Positions 17,901 to 25,426 of a DNA stretch of 64,000 bases are shown one piece after another. The stretch is taken from positions 186,025-250,024 of the forward strand of contig NZ_JMPI01000022.1 in NCBI RefSeq assembly GCF_000735355.1. The letters are read 5' to 3'. Position numbers and translations under genes: made by a program. The first letter of the stretch is position 1. Each line of letters opens with the position of its first letter. This DNA is from Buttiauxella agrestis ATCC 33320 (GTDB lineage: Bacteria; Pseudomonadota; Gammaproteobacteria; Enterobacterales; Enterobacteriaceae). Under the pieces are notes generated by a model. That model had not been told where the DNA came from and searched no databases. It saw only the letters and a list, made by a program, of their open reading frames with translations.

Positions 17901-19190
17901 TCAGCTCTTGAAAAACGCCGGGTTTTCTACCGCAAGTGCTACGGCGTTGATCAATTTTGCCAGTTGCTCATGGCTGATAACGTATGGCGGCATCAGGTAA
18001 ATCAGGCGGCCAAATGGACGAATCCACACGCCTTGCTCGACAAAAAATGCCTGAAGGGCGGCCATATTCACCGGTTGGTGAGTTTCGACCACGCCAATTG
18101 CACCCAGCACGCGCACATCAGCCACTTGCTCACTGTCCAGCAACGGTTTCAGCCCCGCAGACAACTGTTGTTCCATGGCGCTAACTTGTTGTTTCCAGTG
18201 ACTTTCTTCCAGCAAGGCGAGGCTTTCGGTGGCAACGGCACAGGCCAGGGGGTTACCCATAAACGTCGGGCCATGCATAAAGCAACCGGCTTCGCCGTCG
18301 CTGATGGTTTCGGCGACCAGACGCGTCGTCAGCGTGGCGGAAAGCGTCATCGTGCCGCCGGTCAGAGCTTTGCCGAGACACAGAATATCGGGTGAAATTC
18401 CCGCGTGTTCGCAGGCAAAGAGTTTCCCGGTGCGCCCAAAGCCCGTGGCGATTTCATCAGCAATCAGCAAAATACCTTCGCGGTCACACATGCGGCGAAT
18501 GCGCTTAAGCCATTCAGGATGATAAAAACGCATTCCGCCAGCGCCCTGAACAATAGGCTCAAGAATAATTGCGGCAATTTCATGGCGATGCGCGGCCATT
18601 AAACGGGCAAATGGCACGATATCCATCTCGTCCCATTCATCGCCGAAACGGCAGTTTGGTGCGGGTGCGAATAGATGCTCCGGAAGATACCCCTGCCACA
18701 AACTATGCATGGAGTTATCCGGGTCGCAGACCGACATCGCGCCGAAGGTATCGCCGTGATACCCATGACGGAAGGTGAGGAAACGCTGGCGCGGCTCGCC
18801 TTTTGCGTGCCAGTACTGCAACGCCATTTTCATTGCCACTTCAACGGCAACAGAACCGGAGTCAGCGAGGAACACGCACTCAAGGTTTTCTGGCGTCATG
18901 GCAACTAATTTACGGCACAGCGCGACCGCAGGTGGATGCGTGATACCGCCAAACATCACGTGCGACATCTGGTCAATCTGGTCTTTCATCGCCTGATTTA
19001 AGCGTGGATGATTGTAGCCATGAATTGCCGCCCACCAGGACGACATCCCGTCAACAAGGGCTTTACCATCAGCAAGTTGTAGTTCGCAGCCCGACGCCGA
19101 AACCACCGGATAAACCGGTAACGGTTGGGTCATGGAAGTATACGGGTGCCAGATATGTTGTCGGTCGAACGCTAAATCAGCAGGGGTCAT
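17901..19190 (-). CDS. bioA: Adenosylmethionine-8-amino-7-oxononanoate aminotransferase BioA
   Basis: BioA is the PLP enzyme that makes 7,8-diaminopelargonate from KAPA with S-adenosylmethionine as amino donor. It has 429 residues, as in E. coli. [13 protein letters not shown] and [13 protein letters not shown] are near the N-terminus, [19 protein letters not shown] binds the cofactor phosphate, [14 protein letters not shown] supplies the Asp, and [10 protein letters not shown] carries the Schiff-base lysine (near 274). It is divergent from bioBFCD and shares the BirA operator in the 89-base gap. Confidence 0.98.
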   Translation of the reverse strand: MTPADLAFDRQHIWHPYTSMTQPLPVYPVVSASGCELQLADGKALVDGMSSWWAAIHGYNHPRLNQAMKDQIDQMSHVMFGGITHPPAVALCRKLVAMTPENLECVFLADSGSVAVEVAMKMALQYWHAKGEPRQRFLTFRHGYHGDTFGAMSVCDPDNSMHSLWQGYLPEHLFAPAPNCRFGDEWDEMDIVPFARLMAAHRHEIAAIILEPIVQGAGGMRFYHPEWLKRIRRMCDREGILLIADEIATGFGRTGKLFACEHAGISPDILCLGKALTGGTMTLSATLTTRLVAETISDGEAGCFMHGPTFMGNPLACAVATESLALLEESHWKQQVSAMEQQLSAGLKPLLDSEQVADVRVLGAIGVVETHQPVNMAALQAFFVEQGVWIRPFGRLIYLMPPYVISHEQLAKLINAVALAVENPAFFKS

Positions 19191-19197
19191 AGGGTGA

Positions 19198-19233
19198 CTT
19201 GTAAACCATTTAAAAAAGATTTAGGTTTACAAG
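19198..19233. promoter_or_regulatory. BirA biotin operator between bioA and bioB
   Basis: Arms CTTGTAAACC (19198-19207) and GGTTTACAAG (19224-19233) are perfect inverted repeats separated by 16 bases, the known architecture of the BirA-biotinyl-AMP operator. It sits between the two divergent start codons and so represses both directions. Confidence 0.95.
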
Positions 19234-19279
19234 TATAACGTCAATCAATGCCTAACAACACCCTTTTTGGAGACGCCCA

Positions 19280-20320
19280 ATGGCTCACCACGCACGCTGG
19301 TCAATGTCGCAGGTTACTGCTTTATTTGAAAAACCTTTCCTCGAACTGATGTTTGAGGCCCAACAGGTGCATCGCCAGCACTTCGATCCTCGCCATGTTC
19401 AGGTCAGCACGCTGCTGTCGATTAAAACCGGCGCTTGCCCGGAAGACTGCAAGTATTGCCCGCAAAGCGCGCGTTATAAAACCGGTTTGACGTCTGAACG
19501 CCTGATGGAAGTGGAGCAGGTTCTTGACTCGGCGCGTAAAGCGTTGAATGCCGGTTCGACCCGTTTTTGCATGGGCGCTGCCTGGAAAAACCCTAACGAT
19601 CGCGATATGCCGTACCTCGAGCAAATGGTGCAGGGTGTGCGCGAAATGGGGCTGGAAACCTGCATGACGCTCGGCACATTAACCGGTGCGCAAGCCGAAC
19701 GTTTAGCGGCGGCGGGGCTTGATTATTACAACCATAACCTCGATACCTCGCCAGAATTTTACGGCAATATTATTACCACCCGCACCTATCAGGAACGCCT
19801 TGATACGCTCGACAAAGTGCGCGGCGCAGGCATTAAAGTCTGCTCCGGCGGCATTGTCGGTTTGGGCGAAACGGTGACAGATCGCGCCGGATTATTGCTG
19901 CAACTGGCTAACTTACCGACTCCACCAGAAAGCGTGCCAATCAACATGCTGGTGAAGGTAAAAGGCACCCCGATGGCCGATAACGAAGATGTCGATGCGT
20001 TTGATTTTATTCGCACAATTGCCGTCGCGCGCATCATGATGCCAGGGTCTTTTGTGCGTCTTTCCGCCGGGCGCGAACAGATGAGTGAGCAAACTCAGGC
20101 CATGTGTTTCATGGCGGGGGCGAACTCCATTTTCTACGGCTGCAAACTGCTGACCACGCCAAATCCAGAAGAGGACAAAGACCTGCAATTGTTCCGCAAA
20201 CTGGGGCTTAACCCGCAGCAAACCACCACCCATGCGGGCGATAACGAACAGCAGCAGCAACTCACCGATCAACTGCTCAACGCGGATACGGAGACTTACT
20301 ACAACGCGGCGGCTGTATGA
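19280..20320 (+). CDS. bioB: Biotin synthase BioB
   Basis: BioB is the radical-SAM enzyme that inserts sulfur into dethiobiotin. It has 346 residues. The 4Fe-4S ligands are C53, C57 and C60 in ACPEDCKYC. The 2Fe-2S cluster ligands fall in FCMGAAW, CMTLGTL and [23 protein letters not shown] and RLSAGREQM are conserved. The first gene of bioBFCD; its end overlaps bioF (ATGA). Confidence 0.98.
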   Translation: MAHHARWSMSQVTALFEKPFLELMFEAQQVHRQHFDPRHVQVSTLLSIKTGACPEDCKYCPQSARYKTGLTSERLMEVEQVLDSARKALNAGSTRFCMGAAWKNPNDRDMPYLEQMVQGVREMGLETCMTLGTLTGAQAERLAAAGLDYYNHNLDTSPEFYGNIITTRTYQERLDTLDKVRGAGIKVCSGGIVGLGETVTDRAGLLLQLANLPTPPESVPINMLVKVKGTPMADNEDVDAFDFIRTIAVARIMMPGSFVRLSAGREQMSEQTQAMCFMAGANSIFYGCKLLTTPNPEEDKDLQLFRKLGLNPQQTTTHAGDNEQQQQLTDQLLNADTETYYNAAAV

Positions 20321-21468
20321 CCTGGCAGCAACGCATCGACGGCGCGCTTGAACAACGGCGTGCCAGCGGCAGTTTCCGAACCCGTCAGGCTAACGAGCAC
20401 GGCAGTGGCCGTTATCTGGTGCAAGACGCCCATCGCTATCTGAATTTTTCCAGTAATGATTATCTGGGAATAAGCCAACACGCCAGAGTCATAACCGCCT
20501 GGCAGCATGGGGCAGAAATTTACGGTGTTGGCAGCGGCGGTTCCGGGCATGTCACCGGCTACAACGAAGCCCATCAGCAATTTGAAGAACAACTGGCGGA
20601 TTGGCTCGGTTATCCGCGTGCGCTGCTGTTTATTTCAGGGTTTGCGGCTAATCAGGCGGTGATTGCGGCGCTGAGTGAAAAACCAGACCGTATTCTTGCG
20701 GATAAACTCAGCCACGCGTCGCTTCTGGAAGCAGCGATGCATAGCCCGGCACAACTTCGGCGCTTTGCCCATAACGATGTCGCTTCTCTGCAAAAACTGC
20801 TTGCGCAGCCAACAGAAGGGCAGCAATTGGTGGTGACGGAAGGCGTATTCAGCATGGACGGTGATGAAGCACCGCTGGCTGATATTGCACAAACCACCCG
20901 GCACGCCGGAGGCTTGTTGATGGTTGACGATGCTCACGGCATCGGCGTAATCGGCGATGAAGGGCGGGGCAGTTGTGACCAGCAAAACGTTAAGCCCGAT
21001 TTGCTGGTGGTGACGTTTGGTAAGGCGTTCGGTGCCAGTGGTGCCGCTGTGTTGTGCAGTGAATCAATGGCAGATTATTTGCTGCAATTCGCTCGCCATC
21101 TTATTTACAGCACCGCCATGCCGCCCGCGCAGGCATATGCGTTATCGGCGTCATTAAATGTCATTCGCGAGGATAATTTCAGGCGGTCGCAATTACACGC
21201 CAACATCGCCCGGTTTCGTATGGGGGCAGCACGCTTGCCGCTGGAGTTAAGGGCCTCGCAAACGGCCATTCAACCGCTAATTGTGGGCGAAAATCAGGCG
21301 GCGATTCATCTTGCTGCCACTTTGCGTGAGCGGGGATTCTGGCTGACTGCGATTCGCCCTCCCACTGTGCCGCAGGGTACTGCGCGGCTGCGTATTACGC
21401 TCACCGCCAGCCACACCTTTGAGGACATCGACAGGCTGCTGGAGGCTTTGCATGACGCGACTTGTTAA
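20317..21468 (+). CDS. bioF: 8-amino-7-oxononanoate synthase BioF
   Basis: BioF condenses pimeloyl-ACP with alanine to KAPA, using PLP. It has 383 residues (E. coli 384). Motifs: [39 protein letters not shown] (Asp that pairs with the PLP nitrogen) and [14 protein letters not shown] with the Schiff-base lysine near residue 236. Its ATG lies inside the bioB stop (ATGA) and bioC starts 17 bases before its own end. Confidence 0.98.
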   Translation: MTWQQRIDGALEQRRASGSFRTRQANEHGSGRYLVQDAHRYLNFSSNDYLGISQHARVITAWQHGAEIYGVGSGGSGHVTGYNEAHQQFEEQLADWLGYPRALLFISGFAANQAVIAALSEKPDRILADKLSHASLLEAAMHSPAQLRRFAHNDVASLQKLLAQPTEGQQLVVTEGVFSMDGDEAPLADIAQTTRHAGGLLMVDDAHGIGVIGDEGRGSCDQQNVKPDLLVVTFGKAFGASGAAVLCSESMADYLLQFARHLIYSTAMPPAQAYALSASLNVIREDNFRRSQLHANIARFRMGAARLPLELRASQTAIQPLIVGENQAAIHLAATLRERGFWLTAIRPPTVPQGTARLRITLTASHTFEDIDRLLEALHDATC

Positions 21469-22210
21469 CAAAACGGCTATCGCTTCTGCATTTGGCCGTG
21501 CAGCAACCACCTACGACAGCCACGCGCAATTACAGCGTGAGAGTGGAACATTGCTCGCAAAAATGATTGAAGGCCGGGAAATCTCAACCGTGCTGGATGC
21601 CGGTTGTGGCACCGGTTGGTACAGCCGCGCATGGCGTGAAAAAGGCTGCCATGTGACGGCCCTGGATCTCTCACCTGCAATGTTGAAACATGCCGCACTC
21701 AATGGTTGCGCTGATTGCTATCTCGAAGGCGATATCGAAGCCATAGCGCTTTCGCAAAAGCAGGTTTCCCTCGCCTGGAGTAACCTTGCTGTGCAGTGGT
21801 GTAGCGACTTACGAAGTGGTTTGAGCGAGCTTTACCGCGTCACGCGTGTGGGCGGGTGTGTGGCATTCACCACCCTTGCAGCCGGTTCATTAAGTGAATT
21901 GCACACGGCCTGGCAGGCGGTGGATGAACAATCCCATGCCAACCATTTCCTGCCTTTTACGCAGATTCAGGAAGCGTGTCATGGCTGGCGGTGTTCTCTG
22001 CAAATTCATGAGATTACCCAGTATTACGACAGCGTGATAAGTGCCATGCAATCGCTGAAGGGCACTGGCGCTACGCATCTTCATGACGGGCGCAAAACAT
22101 CGTTGATGACCCGTCAACAATTGCAAAAATTAAGTCTCGCCTGGCCGCAAAAAGAGGGGCAATTCCCCCTGACCTGGCAACTCGTTTGTGGAGTTATTGA
22201 GCGTGATTAA
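21452..22210 (+). CDS. bioC: Malonyl-ACP O-methyltransferase BioC
   Basis: BioC methylates malonyl-ACP so that the fatty-acid enzymes can build the pimeloyl chain of biotin. The start ATG at 21452 (ribosome site TGGAGGC) gives 252 residues, beginning [18 protein letters not shown] like the E. coli protein; a longer frame from 21419 is not needed. The SAM-binding motif is [10 protein letters not shown] (about 47-56), and the later family blocks [11 protein letters not shown] and [13 protein letters not shown] are present. It overlaps bioF by 17 bases and bioD by 8. Confidence 0.96.
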   Translation: MTRLVNKTAIASAFGRAATTYDSHAQLQRESGTLLAKMIEGREISTVLDAGCGTGWYSRAWREKGCHVTALDLSPAMLKHAALNGCADCYLEGDIEAIALSQKQVSLAWSNLAVQWCSDLRSGLSELYRVTRVGGCVAFTTLAAGSLSELHTAWQAVDEQSHANHFLPFTQIQEACHGWRCSLQIHEITQYYDSVISAMQSLKGTGATHLHDGRKTSLMTRQQLQKLSLAWPQKEGQFPLTWQLVCGVIERD

Positions 22211-22886
22211 AAAATGGTTTGTCACCGGAACCGATACAGAAGTAGGCAAAACTGTTGCCAGTTGCGCACTGCTACAGGCGGCTACAGCGGCGGGTTATCG
22301 TGCCGTGGGATATAAGCCGGTAGCGTCGGGAAGCGAGATGACGGCGCAGGGCATTCGTAATAGCGATGCGCTGGCCCTTCAGCGCAATAGCAGCGTTGAA
22401 TTAGGCTATGAACAAGTCAATCCGTTTGCATTTCTGGAACCCACGTCGCCGCATATCGTGAGCGCGCAGGAACAACGGCCTATTGATTTTTCGCAAATGT
22501 CGGCGGGGCTTGAGGCACTTTCAACGAAGGCAGACTGGTTGCAGGTCGAGGGCGCAGGAGGTTGGTTCACACCACTTTCAACAACCACAACTTTTGCTGA
22601 CTGGGTGATACAAGAACAACTGCCGGTAATTCTGGTGGTAGGGGTGAAACTGGGCTGTATCAACCACGCCATGTTGACGGCACTGGCAATTCAGAACTCA
22701 GGCTTAAAGTTCGCAGGCTGGATTGCCAACGACGTTCAGCCAACGGGCAAACGGCATGAAGAATACATCGCGACGCTGCGTGATGTTTTAAAAGCCCCGA
22801 TGCTGGGTGAAATTCCTTTCTGCCCGGAAATCAATGATCAAACAGTATTGGGTAGTCACCTGAATATTTCCCTTCTTTCGGCATAG
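22203..22886 (+). CDS. bioD: Dethiobiotin synthetase BioD
   Basis: BioD closes the ureido ring of dethiobiotin from diaminopelargonate, CO2 and ATP. A GTG start at 22203, with GGAG nine bases ahead, gives 227 residues and aligns [17 protein letters not shown] with MSKRYFVTGTDTEVGKT of E. coli. The P-loop is GTDTEVGKT, the substrate block GYKPVASGS, and VEGAGGWFTPL is the Mg2+/ATP region. A GTG at 22188 is the longer alternative. It is the last gene of bioBFCD. Confidence 0.96.
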   Translation: MIKKWFVTGTDTEVGKTVASCALLQAATAAGYRAVGYKPVASGSEMTAQGIRNSDALALQRNSSVELGYEQVNPFAFLEPTSPHIVSAQEQRPIDFSQMSAGLEALSTKADWLQVEGAGGWFTPLSTTTTFADWVIQEQLPVILVVGVKLGCINHAMLTALAIQNSGLKFAGWIANDVQPTGKRHEEYIATLRDVLKAPMLGEIPFCPEINDQTVLGSHLNISLLSA

Positions 22887-22914
22887 CTCGCATTTCCCTC
22901 GCACATTTTTGCAA

Positions 22915-22936
22915 CGCCCGATAAATCTTTCGGGCG
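22915..22936 (+). terminator. Possible terminator hairpin after bioD
   Basis: CGCCCGA and TCGGGCG pair around an eight-base loop about 28 bases after the bioD stop. It is followed by CTCTTCCTG and not by a real T-run, so termination is uncertain. Confidence 0.45.
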
Positions 22937-23001
22937 CTCTTCCTGTTGCTATTAATCGTTTGAATTTCTTGTTGTAGAAAACCAGGCCTGGAGTAAATTG
23001 C

Positions 23002-23040
23002 CTCTCAATTTATGTTGTCATGTGACAACTTTTTTGAGAG
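23002..23040 (+). promoter_or_regulatory. Nested perfect dyad upstream of the HicA-like gene
   Basis: An inner 16-base palindrome GTTGTCATGTGACAAC (23014-23029) is framed by outer arms CTCTCAA (23002-23008) and TTGAGAG (23034-23040). The whole lies 9 bases before the ribosome site of the next gene. It may be an operator for the downstream helix-turn-helix protein or a leader hairpin; the sequence alone does not decide. Confidence 0.6.
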
Positions 23041-23057
23041 TATCGACTGGAGGTTTT

Positions 23058-23321
23058 ATGACGCGGCGGTTACACCCGAATAAAGATATCGAGGCAGCAT
23101 TGACCTATGCCGAATGTCAGGGCTGGAAAGTGCGGCCTGGCGGTTCGCACTGTTGGGGAAAGATGTATTGCCCATGGAATGATAAAGCCTGCCGCTGCGG
23201 TGAGTTTTGTATTAGCTGCATCTGGAGTACACCGCGTAGTGCGTATAACCACGCGCGGCAAATCCGCCGTGTTGTCGATAACTGTAGTCAACAGGGTACG
23301 CCACCTATCATCAGGCATTGA
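23058..23321 (+). CDS. Small cysteine-rich HicA-like protein, candidate toxin
   Basis: 87 residues, ATG at 23058 behind a strong GGAGG site. The N-terminal half reads IEAALTYAECQGWKVRPGGSH. Its helix-GW-x-x-x-x-GGSH pattern resembles HicA mRNA interferases, in which the His after GS is catalytic (His31 here). Unlike ordinary HicA it carries seven later cysteines, including C38, C45, C47, C51 and C54 (YCPWNDKACRCGEFCISC), which may hold a metal ion. The C-terminal segment SAYNHARQIRRVVDNC would be the closing helix. The partner gene follows after 17 bases. Toxin function is inference from pattern and gene order; a nuclease-inactive relative is possible. Confidence 0.55.
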   Translation: MTRRLHPNKDIEAALTYAECQGWKVRPGGSHCWGKMYCPWNDKACRCGEFCISCIWSTPRSAYNHARQIRRVVDNCSQQGTPPIIRH

Positions 23322-23338
23322 GTTGCAAGGAGCAGGAC

Positions 23339-23857
23339 ATGTCAGAGTTTAGTTTTACAGTGATTTTCACGCTGCCAGAAAAGAGCCAGAATCCGGAGCA
23401 ATGGGTTGAAGCCTTAGGGGCTCAGGGGTGTGATGACGCGCTCGTTGGCGTGGGAGTGACCGGGCGCATTGCATTGAATTTTATTCGCGAAGCGCAAGAT
23501 GCAAAGCAGGCGGTGGTTTCAGCGATTAAAGACGTTAAGCGCATTATTCCAGGGGCGGCATTGGTTGAAGTGATGCCCGACCTGGTGGGGCTTACTGATA
23601 TCGCTGAACTGCTGGGGTTTTCACGCCAGTATATGCGCAAAGTGATGGTGAGCCGGGATGCATTTCCTCAGCCTGTGCATGACGGTAAAACAGCCATCTG
23701 GCACCTGGAGCCTGTGCTGCGTTGGATGCGTGAAGCGGGTGTGTCGAAAGTCCCTTTGCCGCTGGTGGAATTATCAGCCATCACCCGCCAATGTAATTTG
23801 CAGAGGGAACTGGCAGATGTTGATGCAAACATACAGAAGCAACTGGGCCAGTTGTGA
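23339..23857 (+). CDS. Helix-turn-helix DNA-binding protein, candidate antitoxin partner
   Basis: 172 residues, ATG at 23339 with AAGGAG ahead. An N-terminal domain (1-75, FTVIFTLPEKSQNPEQWVEAL, GRIALNFIREAQDAKQAVVSA) looks like a small alpha/beta unit, possibly the neutralising half. A MerR/AlpA-like helix-turn-helix follows at about 83-105 (LVGLTDIAELLGFSRQYMRKVM) with a wing FPQPVHDGKTAIWHLEPVLRWM. The C-terminal tail is helical. The modular layout (partner-binding N-terminus, DNA-binding C-terminus, second in the operon) is that of a HicB-type antitoxin, though the sequence is not HicB. No specific function is recognised. Confidence 0.6.
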   Translation: MSEFSFTVIFTLPEKSQNPEQWVEALGAQGCDDALVGVGVTGRIALNFIREAQDAKQAVVSAIKDVKRIIPGAALVEVMPDLVGLTDIAELLGFSRQYMRKVMVSRDAFPQPVHDGKTAIWHLEPVLRWMREAGVSKVPLPLVELSAITRQCNLQRELADVDANIQKQLGQL

Positions 23858-23887
23858 CGGCAGAACTTGTGTTCTGTTCTTGCCGTC
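23856..23887. terminator. Hairpin between the convergent candidate pair and the orphan ATPase gene
   Basis: GACGGCAGAAC and GTTCTTGCCGTC pair (one extra T bulged) around a nine-base loop, exactly between two convergent coding ends. No T-run follows on either strand, so it may be a weak two-way terminator or only an mRNA-end hairpin. Confidence 0.45.
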
Positions 23888-23900
23888 GAATGGTACACCA

Positions 23901-24611
23901 TCATGGATCTATCCAACTGGAAACCAGTTTGTCATCCAGTAAAGCCACGTTCCCCTGGGCCACATTTCGCCCACGATGAAGCAAACAGAAGCGGTCTGCG
24001 ACACGGCGAATAAACGACAACCGTTGTTCTACCAACAGGATAGTCAGCCCAAAGTCACGGCTTAGCCTGCGGATGATATTTCCCAGATCGTTGATAAAAC
24101 GCTGGCCGCTGCCAAAAGTCGGTTCATCAAGAATCAACAGTTTCGGTTCAGTCACTAGCGCCCGTGCCAGAGCTAACTGCTGCTGAAGGTAGTCAGAAAG
24201 CTCTCCGCCCCGCATGTGGCGCAAGCTGTAAAGTTCAGGGAAAAGCTCATAGATCATATTGGGTATTGCGCGTGACGGTATACGAGCTGCTAAAAGCGCA
24301 ATTTGGAGGTTCTCCTCAACGCTTAATTGAGAAAATATTCGTCTGTCCTGCGCAACGTAGCTCATTCCTAGCGCAGCCCGGCCTTCAATGGGTTGAGTCA
24401 GTAAATCTTGCGGAGGATGGCCTGCTTCAAGCCAGGTCATACTGCCACTTTGCACTGGCAGATAACCCGTGATGCAGTTGACCAGAGTCGTTTTACCCAT
24501 TCCTGGTGCGCCCAGAACGCAGGTGCATTCGCCTGGCGCGAGTTCGAGATCCAGATTCCACAGCACATGGCTTTCGCCATAAAACTGATTAACAGCACGA
24601 AGACTCAACAT
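23901..24611 (-). CDS. Orphan UrtE/LivF-type ABC ATPase with degenerate signature motif
   Basis: An ATPase of the branched-chain amino acid/urea importer type, starting at ATG 24611 behind AAGGAGAG and 236 residues long, close to UrtE. Walker A is GAPGMGKT (34-41), the Q-loop SYVAQD (Gln88) and Walker B LLILDEPT (158-165). The sequence ILLVEQ is the Liv-family version of the switch region. The ABC signature, LSGGQ in working ATPases, reads LSDYL (138-142). NQFYGESHVLWNL and IYELFPEL are UrtE-like. No binding protein, permease or second ATPase is nearby, so it cannot be a full transporter here. It may be decaying, or reused for another task. An ATG at 24683 would add 24 residues without a ribosome site. 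Confidence 0.75.
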   Translation of the reverse strand: MLSLRAVNQFYGESHVLWNLDLELAPGECTCVLGAPGMGKTTLVNCITGYLPVQSGSMTWLEAGHPPQDLLTQPIEGRAALGMSYVAQDRRIFSQLSVEENLQIALLAARIPSRAIPNMIYELFPELYSLRHMRGGELSDYLQQQLALARALVTEPKLLILDEPTFGSGQRFINDLGNIIRRLSRDFGLTILLVEQRLSFIRRVADRFCLLHRGRNVAQGNVALLDDKLVSSWIDP

Positions 24612-25005
24612 CGATACTCTCCTTCTGGCAGGCTGAACAACGTAGGCTACTTCAGCGATTTGAAGCATGGCGTCTATCATCACTGCAATTCTCCTGCCAT
24701 GAACCGATGTCGGAGCCAGAACAATGCAACTTTGAGAAAAGACTCATAAAAAAGGGTGAATAAGTGTTCGGCTTCTACGACTTTAAAAAGGGCATGCACT
24801 TTGTCAGTGCCTGGCTGTTTACGTGTTTGGTGCAAGTCTGTGACACTATTTTCTCAAATGCGTAATCCGTGAGCAGGATCAAAAGAAATATCGACCTCAG
24901 GACGAGCAAAAAAAAGCCAAAAATAATCTGGAAAAATATTTTTAGCCTCCCGCACATAGAATTTAGGGTTTTTTGCGGTCTGCGCTGCAAAAGGCCTGAG
25001 AGCAG

Positions 25006-25028
25006 TTATCCACTATTCCTGTGGATAA
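25006..25028. promoter_or_regulatory. Inverted pair of DnaA boxes upstream of uvrB
   Basis: TTATCCACT (25006-25014, one mismatch) faces TGTGGATAA (25020-25028), the exact complement of the consensus TTATCCACA, with five bases between. DnaA-type boxes have been described upstream of E. coli uvrB as I recall, which would make this conserved. Its function here is not shown by sequence. Confidence 0.6.
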
Positions 25029-25329
25029 CCATGTGCATTAGAGTTAGAAAACTTACGGTAAGCGAGAGCGGACGCGGGTTGCGCATGAATTGGCGCGAAA
25101 CCAGACTTTCTTAAATAACCTTTAAAAATTAACGAGTTGAATAAAATCAATTGCTGCAATAAAAGTGCCACAGATGTTCCTTACGCTTTTATGACACTGC
25201 TTGACAAATGTTAAAAGGTAAAAAAATCTGGGGATAACCATTTTGGTCAGCGTAAACCGCTAAGAGTTGTATGTTTTACATGCAAACCTGGCGGTAAATC
25301 GTGTCGGTATCATAAACGTGACGGCAAGT

Positions 25330-25349
25330 AACTGGTTTTTCATCCAGTA
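25330..25349 (+). promoter_or_regulatory. LexA (SOS) box of uvrB
   Basis: AACTGGTTTTTCATCCAGTA fits CTG-N10-CAG exactly and lies about 78 bases before the uvrB start, overlapping a likely -35 region (TCTGGCA followed by TAAAAT). It predicts induction of uvrB after DNA damage. Confidence 0.88.
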
Positions 25350-25426
25350 TCTTTTTCTGGCAAAATTTCCTGTGCCGAGTAAAATTATCCTCCGGCCCGC
25401 TCGTTTCTTCATCAGGTAGCCTCTTC

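Larger units (their letters stand above)
24612..25426. other. Long gene-free region upstream of uvrB
   Basis: About 815 AT-rich bases between the divergent orphan ATPase and uvrB. It holds an inverted pair of DnaA-type boxes (25006-25028), a third looser one at 25229-25237 (TGGGGATAA), and a LexA box (25330-25349). Promoter-like elements include TTGACA at 25201 and a TCTGGCA/TAAAAT pair near 25357-25385. A leftward frame at 24775-24990 encodes a hydrophobic stretch but has no ribosome site at a usable start. Confidence 0.65.

Noticed and set aside
23901-24611. A full urea ABC transporter
   Set aside because: No urtA-D genes flank the ATPase and its signature motif is broken.
24775-24990. 71-residue leftward frame with a strongly hydrophobic middle (KIFFQIIFGFFLLVLRS) upstream of uvrB, like a small membrane toxin
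   Set aside because: The only good ribosome-like sequence (GGGAGG) has no start codon at proper distance, the hydrophobicity follows from AT-rich DNA, and no family was recognised.
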